Assembly (NCBI RefSeq): GCF_026965535.1
Contig: NZ_CP114039.1
Span: 8,477,461 to 8,541,460 of the forward strand
DNA from: Corallococcus sp. NCRR
GTDB taxonomy: Bacteria > Myxococcota > Myxococcia > Myxococcales > Myxococcaceae
Length of the DNA stretch: 64,000 bases
Reading direction: 5' to 3'
Below, piece after piece: positions 19,060 to 27,390 of the stretch. The notes beneath the pieces were generated by a model. The model ran no database searches. It had not been told where the DNA came from and was given only the letters and a program-made list of their open reading frames with translations. A program made the position numbers and the translations under genes. Position 1 is the first letter of the stretch. Each line of letters begins with the position of its first letter.

Positions 19060-20217
19060 CTACTCGTCGAGGAGGGCCGACCAGAAGCGCACCAGCTTCA
19101 GCGACTCCATCACGCTGGCCTTCCGGTCCATCTCCGCGTGGGTGATGAGCGGCGTGGGCAGCAGGTGCACGCGCGTGTGCGGCTCCAGCGCGCGCGCCAG
19201 CAGCGTGGATTCGATGGCGGGGATGACGGAGTCGTCCATCCCGTGCAGCAGGTACACCGGCGCACTCGGCGCGGGGGAGCGGTCCGGCGACAGCGACGGG
19301 TCTCCGGCGAAGTCCTTCACGAAGGGCAGCAACCGGGGCCCCAGAGCGGCCACGTCGCGCGTGTTCACCTGGTGCAGCAGCGTGGCGGCGGGCTCCGGCA
19401 ACGTGGCCTCCATCGCGCGCGCCTCCGCGAACGCGGCCTCCGCCTGCTTCGAGTCCACGAGCGTCAGGTGCGACGCGTGCATGAACTTCAGGACGCCGCT
19501 GCGCAGGGCCTCCACCTGCTCCGGCGGCACCAGCCGGTCCGCGACGTTCAGCAGGATGACCACCACGCCGTAGTCGTGCGGTGTGCGGTGCGTCCCGTCC
19601 GCCTGCACGCCCGTGCACAGGAAGGACAGCACGCGGGAGAGGTCGCCGTGTCCTCCGAAGGACAGCACCGCGGCCACCTTGTCGCGCAGCGCGGGCCGGC
19701 CCGCCGCGACGACGGACAAGCCTCCGGAGAAGCTGATGCCGAAGAGGTCCACCTTCCCCTCCGGCGCCAGTGAGCCCGGCCCCAGCGCCCACAGCGCCGT
19801 CTCCTCGATGATGTCCGGCAGGCACGGCGTGATTTCGTAGCGCAGCAGGTCCGGCGGCTCCGGCGTGAGCACCGGATGTCCGCCCATGGCCAGGTCCTCC
19901 GCCAGGCGCACCAGCCGGGGCTCGTCGATGCCCGCCGCGTGCACGCCCGACGTGAGCACGATGAGCCGGCCCCTGCGCCGGTCCGGCTGGTAGAGCCGCG
20001 CGCGCACCGGCCCGTGGTGCGTGGGCACGCTCAGGTCCGCGACGCTGAAGGCCCCGGTGCCGTAGCGGCTGGCCAGGGCCGTGGCCGGGGTGCCGTGCAT
20101 CCCCGCCGCGCGCAGCACGAAGGACAGCCCTCGCAGCTCGGGCGGCAGCAGGAAGAAGGCCGCGACCAGCAGGGCCGCCAGCACGGCCCCCAGTGTCCAG
20201 CGCGTCCGGCGCTTCAT
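19060..20217 (-). CDS. Membrane-anchored alpha/beta hydrolase
   Basis: 385 residues. One N-terminal hydrophobic anchor (about 8-25) is followed by an alpha/beta-hydrolase fold: nucleophile elbow GISFSGG, an acid in HGMDDSVIP and a histidine in ITHAEM near the end. The fold positions fit a dienelactone-hydrolase/peptidase-like esterase acting outside the cytoplasm; the substrate is unknown. The ATG at 20217 overlaps the stop of the upstream hybrid kinase (ATGA), so it is translationally coupled to that kinase, an unusual enzyme-sensor pairing. Confidence 0.75.
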   Translation of the reverse strand: MKRRTRWTLGAVLAALLVAAFFLLPPELRGLSFVLRAAGMHGTPATALASRYGTGAFSVADLSVPTHHGPVRARLYQPDRRRGRLIVLTSGVHAAGIDEPRLVRLAEDLAMGGHPVLTPEPPDLLRYEITPCLPDIIEETALWALGPGSLAPEGKVDLFGISFSGGLSVVAAGRPALRDKVAAVLSFGGHGDLSRVLSFLCTGVQADGTHRTPHDYGVVVILLNVADRLVPPEQVEALRSGVLKFMHASHLTLVDSKQAEAAFAEARAMEATLPEPAATLLHQVNTRDVAALGPRLLPFVKDFAGDPSLSPDRSPAPSAPVYLLHGMDDSVIPAIESTLLARALEPHTRVHLLPTPLITHAEMDRKASVMESLKLVRFWSALLDE

Positions 20218-22172
20218 TGCATCAGGGTTTCGACGAAGGTGCACAGCTGGTCGCGCTCGAAGGGCTTCTCCAGCAGCTCGCGCGCGCGGCGGCCCACGAA
20301 CTCACGGGCCTGCGGGTTCACCCCGCCCGTCATCAGGCCGGTGCGCGGCGCCAGCTCCGGCGCCAGCCGCTCCAGCTCCACCAGGAAGTCCATGCCGCTC
20401 ATGCCCGGCATCATCAGGTCGCAGAGGATGGCGTCGAACTTCTCGCCGTGCGACAGGCGCTTCAGGGCCTCGCGCGCGTCCTGGATGACGTGCACCTCGT
20501 AGAGGTTGCGCAAGAGGCGGCTCACCGCGCTGCCCACCGCCGGCTCGTCGTCGATGAGCAGCAACCGGCGCAGGTCTCGCGTCGCGCGCACCGGCTTCGA
20601 CGCGGGCTCTTCCGTCACGGCCGGGGCGGCTTGCGCGGACCGGGCCGCTTCGGGCGGCAACGTGAGCGCCGGCAGCTCCACGCGGAAGAGGCTGCCCTGT
20701 CCCTCTTCGCTGGCCACCTCGATGTGGCCGCCCATCGCGTGCACCAGCGTGAGGCAGATGGACAGGCCCAGGCCCGTGCCGCCCTTGGGCGAGCGCGTGG
20801 TGAAGAACGGATCGAAGATGCGCTGGCGCACCTCCACGGGCATCCCGCGCCCATTGTCCTCCACCTCGATGAGCACGTGGCCCTCGCGGCCCGGACGCAC
20901 GCTCAGCTTGATCAGGTTCTCTTCCGGAGCCCTGTCGCCGAAGGCCTGGAGCGCGTTGGTCAGCAGGCCGGTGACGACCTGCGCCAGGCGACCCTCGTTG
21001 CCGTGCACCGCGGCCACCGGCTCCAGGTCGCACGCCATGCACGCGCGGTGCTGGAGGTCGTCGCGCATGAGCTTGACCGCGTTCTCCACCGCGCGCCGCA
21101 CATCCACCGGACCGTGCTGCTCCTCCTCCGTGCGCGAGAACGTCCGCAGGTCGCGCACGATGGAGCGCACCCGCCCCGCGCCCTCCAGCGCCTCCGCCAC
21201 CACCTGCCGCAGCTCCTCCAGTTGCTCGGGCGGAACGGGGAGCACCGGCTGCGCCACGCGCTCCCAGAGGTAGGCCAGGTTGGAGGTCACGTACGAGAGC
21301 GGGTTGTTGATTTCATGCGCGACACCCGCGGCCAGCGTGCCCACGGACGTCATCCGCTCCGCCAGCCGCCGCTGCGTCTCCAGGCGGGAGCGCTCGGTGA
21401 CGTCGCGAACGAGCCCCACGAGGAAGCGCTCGCCGTTGGGCAGCATGTACGCGGCCCGCTGCGTGAGCACCTCGCGCGAGCGGCCCTTCGCGTCGGTGAA
21501 GGAGCCCTCGTCCTCCACGGTCTGCCCGGTGGTGAAGGCGCGCTCGTCCTGGCGCCACGACGCCTCCGCCTCGTGCGGCGGCACCTGCGCCGAAGTGACC
21601 GTGCCGCGCAGCGCTTCAGCGGGTTGATCCAACAGGCGGCAGTAGGCGTTGTTCACCGCCACGAGCCGGTGCTCGCGGTCCTTGATGAACAGCGGCTCCG
21701 GCACCGCGTCCAGCGCGCCCTGGAACATGTCGCGGGCCCGCCGGAGCGCCTGCGCGTCCCCGTCCGAGGACCTGCGCCGCAGCGCCACGAGCCTCGCGCC
21801 CCAGCGCGTGCCGGGCGGCGTCACGCACTCGTCCGCGCCCGCGGACACCAGCGCCTCCGCCTCCTCGCCCTCGCGCTTCGTCAGCACCACCAGCCAGGTC
21901 CGGGTCTGCAACCGGCGCGCATGCGCCCACTGGCAGCGCGCCTTCACGGCCTCCAGCGGGCCGCCATGGTCCCACAGGACGAGGAGCCCTTCGGGCAGCG
22001 GCTCCGGCGGGGACTCCACGCGGATCACCCGACACGCGCGCCCTTCGGCCGTGGCGCAAAGGTCGCGCTCCACGTCCTGGGCCACCGGGGCTGGGACCGC
22101 CACCAGCATTGCGTGCACCGCGTCGCTCCTCGCGCCCCGCGGGATCATTCCACCCGCGTCGCCCGACCGCAT
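20214..22172 (-). CDS. Hybrid histidine kinase/response regulator with PAS domain
   Basis: 652 residues. The N-terminal domain (about 22-132) looks like a receiver without the phospho-acceptor aspartate. A PAS domain (about 145-262, ending VRDVTERSRLE) comes next, then HisKA with AAGVAHEINNPLSY (His286), an HATPase with NALQAFGD, EDNGRGMP and GGTGLGLS, and a C-terminal receiver (about 535-650) with IDDEP, phospho-acceptor Asp585 in LCDLMMPG and Lys in EKPFE. No TM segment, so it is cytoplasmic. The VAHEINNP form is common in myxobacterial kinases. Starts at residues 9 or 22 are also possible; the true one cannot be fixed. Confidence 0.88.
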   Translation of the reverse strand: MRSGDAGGMIPRGARSDAVHAMLVAVPAPVAQDVERDLCATAEGRACRVIRVESPPEPLPEGLLVLWDHGGPLEAVKARCQWAHARRLQTRTWLVVLTKREGEEAEALVSAGADECVTPPGTRWGARLVALRRRSSDGDAQALRRARDMFQGALDAVPEPLFIKDREHRLVAVNNAYCRLLDQPAEALRGTVTSAQVPPHEAEASWRQDERAFTTGQTVEDEGSFTDAKGRSREVLTQRAAYMLPNGERFLVGLVRDVTERSRLETQRRLAERMTSVGTLAAGVAHEINNPLSYVTSNLAYLWERVAQPVLPVPPEQLEELRQVVAEALEGAGRVRSIVRDLRTFSRTEEEQHGPVDVRRAVENAVKLMRDDLQHRACMACDLEPVAAVHGNEGRLAQVVTGLLTNALQAFGDRAPEENLIKLSVRPGREGHVLIEVEDNGRGMPVEVRQRIFDPFFTTRSPKGGTGLGLSICLTLVHAMGGHIEVASEEGQGSLFRVELPALTLPPEAARSAQAAPAVTEEPASKPVRATRDLRRLLLIDDEPAVGSAVSRLLRNLYEVHVIQDAREALKRLSHGEKFDAILCDLMMPGMSGMDFLVELERLAPELAPRTGLMTGGVNPQAREFVGRRARELLEKPFERDQLCTFVETLMQ

Positions 22173-22249
22173 TGCAGCCTTGACCGCGCCAACCCGTCAA
22201 CGCGGGGCCGCGCGGACTGCCCGTAGCCCATTTCCGGGTCGGGTGGGAC

Positions 22250-23182
22250 TCAGAATTGCAGTGAACCGCGCGCGATGACGCGGGGGCCTACCTTGCAGGA
22301 AGGTAGGAGCGAGCAGCGCTCGCAGTGCTGGGGCAGCGTCTTCGCCGGGCAGGCGCCACTCATGCCGTAGTGACACAGAGCAAAGTCATACCGGACCGGA
22401 TCTTCTGGATCGAGCGCCCGCAGCGAGGCCGTCACCTCCTCGGCGGTCCGCCAGGTGAGGTCCGTCCGCTGCGTCAGTCCCAGGTGCAGCGCCATCCGTC
22501 CAATGTGCGTGTCCAGTGGGACCAGCAGTGCTGAGGCGGGCACCTGCTTCCAGATGCCGAAGTCCACCGCGTCCGGTCCGCGCACCATCCACCGCAGGTA
22601 CAGGTTGAGGCGCTTCGCGGCGCCCGGCCCCAGCGGCGAGGGCAGCAGGTGATGCAGTCCCCGCTCCGGCCCCATGGCCTTGCGGAGCGCGGCCATGGGC
22701 ACGTCCCGCAGCGCGGCGGTGAAGGCCGCGAGCGCCCCGTGCAGCGTGCCGCTCGCCTGGAAGCCGCGCACGAACAGCGCCTCCAGGCTGCCGTGCTCGC
22801 GCAGCGCGCGGCCCATGCCCAAGAGCAGCACCGCGAGGTCGGTGCCCACGTTGAAGCGGTACACGAAGCCCGTGAGCAGCGCCTTCGCGCCCTTCACGTC
22901 CAGCGCGCGCACGAAGGCCGCGGGGGACGGCCCCATCTGTTTCAGGAGCGCATCCACCTTCGGGCGGAAGAGGTCCGCGCGCCCGTAGGCCAGCGCCGCC
23001 GCGAGCAGCGCGCTGACCTCCACGTCGCGTGGATCCGTGTAGCGGTGGGGGAACTCCACCGGGTCGAACCCGATGCGCGCCGTCTGATCCATGGACGCCA
23101 GGAAGGCATCCAGGCGGGGGCGCAGGAGGTCGGCCGCCTGGGTGCTCAATCCTGTATGGGCGACACGGCGCTTCTTCATCAC
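22250..23182 (-). CDS. TIGR02757/DUF2400 family protein with endonuclease III-like features
   Basis: 310 residues of a conserved bacterial family of unknown function. The central LVPLDTHIGR aligns with the VDTH catalytic-Asp segment of endonuclease III/MutY glycosylases. The C-terminal cysteines CPAKTLPQHCERCSLLPSC have spacing C-x8-C-x2-C-x5-C, near the C-x6-C-x2-C-x5-C of the glycosylase 4Fe-4S cluster. I infer a helix-hairpin-helix glycosylase-like fold, possibly nucleic-acid binding; activity is not shown. The ATG has a weak upstream context. It is followed on the left by the hybrid kinase on the same strand. Confidence 0.8.
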   Translation of the reverse strand: MMKKRRVAHTGLSTQAADLLRPRLDAFLASMDQTARIGFDPVEFPHRYTDPRDVEVSALLAAALAYGRADLFRPKVDALLKQMGPSPAAFVRALDVKGAKALLTGFVYRFNVGTDLAVLLLGMGRALREHGSLEALFVRGFQASGTLHGALAAFTAALRDVPMAALRKAMGPERGLHHLLPSPLGPGAAKRLNLYLRWMVRGPDAVDFGIWKQVPASALLVPLDTHIGRMALHLGLTQRTDLTWRTAEEVTASLRALDPEDPVRYDFALCHYGMSGACPAKTLPQHCERCSLLPSCKVGPRVIARGSLQF

Positions 23183-23192
23183 GCGACCTGTC

Positions 23193-23861
23193 TTAACGCG
23201 TGAGCTCGCGCACCGCGTGGCCCAGCTCCGGGAGGATGAGCGCGTCCAGCGCCAGCCGCACCGCCTGCGGCGAGCCCGGCAGCGCGAAGAGGATCATCCC
23301 CTGGTACGTGCCCGCCGTGGCGCGCGACATCATCGCGGGGCTGCCGATGCGCTGGAACGACAGCATCCGGAACAGCTCGCCGAAGCCGGGCAGCTCCTTC
23401 TCGAAGAGCGCGCGCAGCGTCTCCACCGTGCAGTCGCGCCGGCCAATGCCGGTGCCGCCCGTGAAGAGCACCGCGCGGGCCCCCGCCGCCTGCGCCTGCG
23501 CGAGCGCGCCCCGGATGGCCTCCGGATCATCCTTCACCACCGTGTGCCCGGCGACGGTGTGCCCCGCGGCGGCCAGGCCCTCGCGCAGGTCCTTGCCGCT
23601 GCCGTCGTGCGCTTCGTCCCGGCTGTCCGAGCACGTCACCACGTACGCGCTGACATGCACCGGCGCGCGCGACTTGTGCTCCGCCGCCACCGGGGAGCCC
23701 TCGTGCGAGTGCCCGTGGTCATGACCGTGACCGTGGTCATGGTCGTGCGAATGGTCGTGGTCGTGCGAATGCCCGTGGCCGTGGTCGTGTGAATGGCCGT
23801 GGTGGTGGTGGTGATGGCCATGACCGTGGTCATGGTCGTGATCGTGTCCGTCGTGTCCCAT
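23193..23861 (-). CDS. moaB: MoaB/MogA-type molybdenum cofactor protein with His-rich N-terminus
   Basis: 222 residues. The first 55 or so are His/Asp/Gly/Ser repeats with about 28 histidines. From about residue 68 a standard MoaB/MogA domain follows (VVTCSDSRDEAHDGSG, FTGGTGIGRRDCTVET, FALPGSPQAVRLAL), which adenylates molybdopterin before molybdate insertion in MogA, while MoaB is a related paralog. The ATG at 23861 has AGGAG eight bases upstream. The tail should bind Ni, Zn, Co or Cu, suggesting metal storage or delivery near the enzyme. It follows the Rieske ferredoxin gene by 26 bases, probably in one operon. Confidence 0.86.
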   Translation of the reverse strand: MGHDGHDHDHDHGHGHHHHHHGHSHDHGHGHSHDHDHSHDHDHGHGHDHGHSHEGSPVAAEHKSRAPVHVSAYVVTCSDSRDEAHDGSGKDLREGLAAAGHTVAGHTVVKDDPEAIRGALAQAQAAGARAVLFTGGTGIGRRDCTVETLRALFEKELPGFGELFRMLSFQRIGSPAMMSRATAGTYQGMILFALPGSPQAVRLALDALILPELGHAVRELTR

Positions 23862-23887
23862 GTTGGACGCTCCTGGAGGCGGAAGGC

Positions 23888-24202
23888 TCAAACGTCAGGC
23901 AGGTCGACGACGAGCGTTCCGTCCTCGACCGTGAGTTGCACGGTCGGCTGGTCATCACAGACGCCGGGCGAAGTCGCGTTCTTCCCCGAGTCCATGTCGA
24001 AGCCGACCTCATGACAGGGGCACACGACCATGTTGTCCTCGAGGCGTCCGCCCGACAGCAGACATCCGGCGTGGTTGCACCAGTCATCGAGGCCCTTGTA
24101 GCGGCCGTGGATCTTCGCGATGCAGACGTTGCGCTTGCCGATTTCGTAGCCCCGCATCTCCCTCTCGGCGAAGTCCGCGGGTCCCAGCTTGATCTTCGTC
24201 AT
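23888..24202 (-). CDS. Rieske 2Fe-2S ferredoxin
   Basis: 104 residues, the size of a soluble Rieske ferredoxin such as those serving oxygenases or nitrite reductase small subunits. The cluster ligands are CNH (Cys42, His44) and CPCH (Cys61, His64), with the following GFDMDSG. The ATG at 24202 has AAGGAA upstream. A much longer in-frame extension on this strand runs through polX and is not real. It transfers electrons to an unidentified partner; the moaB-like gene follows. Confidence 0.87.
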   Translation of the reverse strand: MTKIKLGPADFAEREMRGYEIGKRNVCIAKIHGRYKGLDDWCNHAGCLLSGGRLEDNMVVCPCHEVGFDMDSGKNATSPGVCDDQPTVQLTVEDGTLVVDLPDV

Positions 24203-24255
24203 TGCGTTCCTTTTCCCACAACCCGTCCGGGCCTGCACCCCCGTTCCCCCGGCAT

Positions 24256-24261
24256 TAATTT
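24256..24261 (+). promoter_or_regulatory. -10-like TAATTT before polX
   Basis: TAATTT ends seven bases before the GTG of polX; no Shine-Dalgarno sequence is present between. It is the only AT-rich run in the neighbourhood. Consistent with a leaderless transcript. Confidence 0.45.
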
Positions 24262-24268
24262 CCCGACC

Positions 24269-26029
24269 GTGACTCCCGACGTGACACCCTCCACCGCCGT
24301 GCTCACCGACAAGGCGGCCGTTGCCCAGCTCCTGAGGGACATGTCCCTCCTGCTCCAGCTCCAGGGGCAGAGCGGCTTCCGCGTCCGCGCCTACGACATC
24401 GCCGCGGACCGCATCGCGAACCTGCCGCAGGACCTGGGCGCCATCGTCACCGAGGGCCGCCTGCAGGAGCTCCAGGGCATCGGCCCGGGGCTCGCCGAGA
24501 AGCTCACCGAGCTGGTGACGACCGGCCGCATGACGGCGTTCGAGGAGCTGAAGGCCCAGTTCCCCGCCGGCCTGCTGGAGCTGATGAAGCTGCCGGACGT
24601 GGGCCCGAAGAAGGTGGCCGCCCTGTGGAGCGAGCTCCAGGTGGGCAGCGTCGAGGACCTGGAGCGCGCCTGCAAGGACGGCCGCGTGCGGGAGCTCAAG
24701 GGCTTTGGCGCCAAGAGCGAGACGAAGCTCCTGGACGGCATCGCCGTGTACCGGCGCGCCCGGGGAGAACGGAAGCTGTTGGGTGAAGCGCTCCCCATCG
24801 CGGAGGGCCTGCTGGAGCGGATCCGCCAGGCCCCGGGCGTGGTGCGCGCGAGCCTGGGCGGCAGCGTGCGCCGCCGCGCGGAGACCGTGTCCGACGTGGA
24901 CCTCATCGCCTCCGCGAAGGAGGCGGGGCCGGTGCTGGACGCGCTCGCGAACGCGCCGGGCGTGGCCACGGTGATTGGCAAGGGCGACAGCAAGTGCTCC
25001 GTGCGCATGGTGCAGGGCGACCTCCAGGTGGACCTGCGCGTGCTGCCGGACGAGGACTTCGCCACCGCGCTGCACCACTTCACCGGCTCCAAGGCGCACC
25101 ACATCCGGCTGCGCAACCTGGGCCACGAGAAGGGCCTCAAGATTTCCGAGTGGGGCGTGCACCGCGAGGACGGCACCAAGCTCCCCGTCCCCGACGAGGC
25201 GACGCTGTACCGGCTGCTGGGCATGCAGGAGGTGCCGCCGGAGTTGCGCGAGGACAACGGCGAGGTGGAGGCCGCCCGGGCCGGGAAGCTGCCGGAGGAC
25301 CTGGTGACGCTGGAGGACGTGCAGGGCGCGGTGCACGCGCACAGCACCTGGTCCGACGGCCGCAACTCGCTGGAGGAGATGGCGCGGGCGGCCCAGGCGC
25401 TGGGGCTCAAGTACCTCACCATCACCGAGCACAGCGAGGCGGCCATCCACGCGGGCGGCCTCAAGGTGGACGACCTCAAGCGGCAGTGGGAGGAGATCGA
25501 CCGCGTGAACGCGGCGGTGCCCGGCGTGCGGCTGCTCAAGGGCATCGAGGTGGACATCCTGGAGTCGGGCGCGCTGGACTACGCGGACAGCGTGCTGGAG
25601 CAACTGGAGGTCGTCATCGCGTCCATCCACGTGCGCCACTCCATGGACGAGGACCAGATGACGCGCCGGGTGCTGGCCGCGCTGGACAACCCGCACCTGC
25701 ACATCCTGGGACACCCCACCGGGCGCCTCATCCAGAGCCGCGAGCCGTACGCGCTGCGCATGGAGGAGGTGCTGGAGCGCGCCCGGGAGCGCGGCGTGGC
25801 GGTGGAGATCAACGGCAAGCCGGCGCGCCTGGACATCAAGTCCGAGTACGTGCGGCAGGCCGTGGGGCTCGGGGTGAAGCTGGTGGTGAGCTGCGACGCG
25901 CACCGCCAGGAGGACCTGAAGAACCTGGCGTACGCGGTGGCCACGGCGCGCCGGGGCTGGGCGCGCAAGAAGGACATCCTCAACACCCGGTCCGCGGAGA
26001 GCTTCCTCGCCGCCTTGCGAGAGCGCTGA
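24269..26029 (+). CDS. polX: DNA polymerase/3'-5' exonuclease PolX
   Basis: 586 residues, the usual PolX length. Two helix-hairpin-helix elements (LQGIGPGLAEKL, LPDVGPKKVAAL) precede the polymerase-beta palm with GGSVRRRAETVSDVDL (metal acids) and a second acid in LQVDLRV. The C-terminal PHP domain (about 355-586) has VHAHSTWSDG, TEHSE, LGHPTGRL and SCDAHR as metal ligands and gives the exonuclease. It fills short gaps in base-excision repair. The GTG at 24269 is chosen because upstream sequence is not conserved-looking and a -10 hexamer sits just before it. Confidence 0.92.
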   Translation: MTPDVTPSTAVLTDKAAVAQLLRDMSLLLQLQGQSGFRVRAYDIAADRIANLPQDLGAIVTEGRLQELQGIGPGLAEKLTELVTTGRMTAFEELKAQFPAGLLELMKLPDVGPKKVAALWSELQVGSVEDLERACKDGRVRELKGFGAKSETKLLDGIAVYRRARGERKLLGEALPIAEGLLERIRQAPGVVRASLGGSVRRRAETVSDVDLIASAKEAGPVLDALANAPGVATVIGKGDSKCSVRMVQGDLQVDLRVLPDEDFATALHHFTGSKAHHIRLRNLGHEKGLKISEWGVHREDGTKLPVPDEATLYRLLGMQEVPPELREDNGEVEAARAGKLPEDLVTLEDVQGAVHAHSTWSDGRNSLEEMARAAQALGLKYLTITEHSEAAIHAGGLKVDDLKRQWEEIDRVNAAVPGVRLLKGIEVDILESGALDYADSVLEQLEVVIASIHVRHSMDEDQMTRRVLAALDNPHLHILGHPTGRLIQSREPYALRMEEVLERARERGVAVEINGKPARLDIKSEYVRQAVGLGVKLVVSCDAHRQEDLKNLAYAVATARRGWARKKDILNTRSAESFLAALRER

Positions 26030-26048
26030 TAGGCTTGCGGGCGCGCAG

Positions 26049-26660
26049 ATGTTCCGCCCGTTCCTTCTCGTCCCCGCCCTGCTGTGTCTCCTCCTGGCCC
26101 TGCCCTCGCGGGCCGGCGCGGAGGCCCGTCCGTCGCGCGCCGACCTCCAGCGCGTGCTGGAATTGCACGCCCGCTCGTCCGTGCGCGTGCGCGGCCCCCA
26201 GCACGCGGGCCCCGGCATCATCGTGGGCGCGGATGGCCAGGTGCTCACCGCCGTGTCGCTCGTGGGCCCCGACTCCGTCCAGGTGGTGCACGCGGGCAAC
26301 GCCCTGACGGCGCGCGTGGTGCTCTCCAGCACGGCGCTCCAGGTCGCGGTGGTGGCGGGTCCCCAGGGCACGTGGCCCGCGGTGCCGGTGCGGCTGGTGC
26401 CGGAGGGGCTCGCGGGGCGCTGGGTGGTGGGCGTGATGCCCGCGCGCAAGAAGGGCCAGCGAGACACGCCCAGGGCCGCGGTGGCGAAGGCCGCCCCCGC
26501 GCCGTTCTTCGACGTGGCCCTGACGCTCGCGCCGGGCAGCCCGCTGTATGACGGGGACGGGCGGCTGGTGGGCGTCGTCGTCGAGCGCCGGGGCCGCGGG
26601 GTTCGCGCCCTGCCCCTGTCCGCGGTGAAGGCGGAGCTCGCCTCGGCGGACGCGCCATGA
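26049..26660 (+). CDS. HtrA/trypsin-like secreted protein lacking the catalytic triad
   Basis: 203 residues with a signal peptide (residues 1-24). The body follows the HtrA beta-barrel pattern: GPGIIVGADGQVLTAVSLV, VVLSSTALQVAVVAG, and LAPGSPLYDGDGRLVGVVV. At the His site there is Ser (AVSLV), at the Asp site a Gln (LQVAVV), and GNSGGPL is replaced by APGSPL, so it should be inactive as a protease. It may bind unfolded or target proteins. The stop overlaps the ATG of the CPBP protease gene (ATGA). TAGGCT lies 13 bases before the start and could be a -10. Confidence 0.65.
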   Translation: MFRPFLLVPALLCLLLALPSRAGAEARPSRADLQRVLELHARSSVRVRGPQHAGPGIIVGADGQVLTAVSLVGPDSVQVVHAGNALTARVVLSSTALQVAVVAGPQGTWPAVPVRLVPEGLAGRWVVGVMPARKKGQRDTPRAAVAKAAPAPFFDVALTLAPGSPLYDGDGRLVGVVVERRGRGVRALPLSAVKAELASADAP

Positions 26661-27382
26661 GCCGGCCTTCGGGGCCCCCGTTCAAGGTGAGCGCGGTGCA
26701 GGAGGCCATGGGCCTCTGGGCGCTGGGCTTCCTGGGCATCATCGCGGCGTTCCTCATCGCCGGGGGCACCAGCGTGCCCAAGCTGGTGGCCACGGTGGGC
26801 TTCCTCTACCTGCCGCTCATCCCCATGCGCTGGCGCGACGAGGACTACCGCGACTACGGCCTCACCCTGCGCGCGTGGAGGCAGGACCTGAAGCTGTTCC
26901 TGGTGATGTGCGCCATCGTGGGGCCGCTGTTCTTCGCGGGCTTCGCCGCCTTCGTGCAGGTGGTGCCGCACCTGCCGCCCGGGCTCGCGCGCCACCTGAC
27001 GCCCATCATCGGCGAAGGCCACTTCCAGCCGCGCCTGCCGCCGCGATTTGGCGAGTGGGTGATTGATCAGCTCTTCGTCGTGGCCCTGCCGGAGGAGTTC
27101 TTCTACCGGGGCTACCTCCAGGCCCGCCTGCGCGACGCGTGGCCCCAGGGGCGCGTGGTGCTGGGCGCGCGGCTGGGGCGCGCCTTCTGGGTGACGGCGC
27201 TCCTCTTCGCGCTGGGCCACCTGGCCATCTTCCAGACGTGGAGGCTGGCGGTGTTCTTCCCCGCCCTCCTCTTCGGCTGGATGCGCGAGCGCACCGGCAC
27301 GATCGTCGGCTGCTCGCTCTTCCACGCCGCCTGCAACCTCTACGTGCGCTTCCTGGAGGTCTCCTTCTTCGGCGGCCCGTAG
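26657..27382 (+). CDS. CPBP-family intramembrane metalloprotease
   Basis: 241 residues, five or more TM helices. It has all three glutamic-type motifs: EEFFYRGYLQARL (paired glutamates and arginine, EExxxR), the FALGH helix, and CSLFHAACN. Such enzymes cleave prenylated proteins or, in myxobacteria, MYXO-CTERM sorting signals as myxosortases. The family placement as a myxosortase is a guess from lineage; I saw no MYXO-CTERM protein in this window. Translation is coupled to the upstream inactive HtrA-like secreted protein, which suggests a two-component processing unit. Confidence 0.85.
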   Translation: MSRPSGPPFKVSAVQEAMGLWALGFLGIIAAFLIAGGTSVPKLVATVGFLYLPLIPMRWRDEDYRDYGLTLRAWRQDLKLFLVMCAIVGPLFFAGFAAFVQVVPHLPPGLARHLTPIIGEGHFQPRLPPRFGEWVIDQLFVVALPEEFFYRGYLQARLRDAWPQGRVVLGARLGRAFWVTALLFALGHLAIFQTWRLAVFFPALLFGWMRERTGTIVGCSLFHAACNLYVRFLEVSFFGGP

Positions 27383-27390
27383 CGGCCCCT

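Noticed and set aside
23690..23861. Short tandem DNA repeat (CAT/GTG-rich)
   Set aside because: It is the codon repetition of the His-rich MoaB leader, not a mobile or regulatory repeat.
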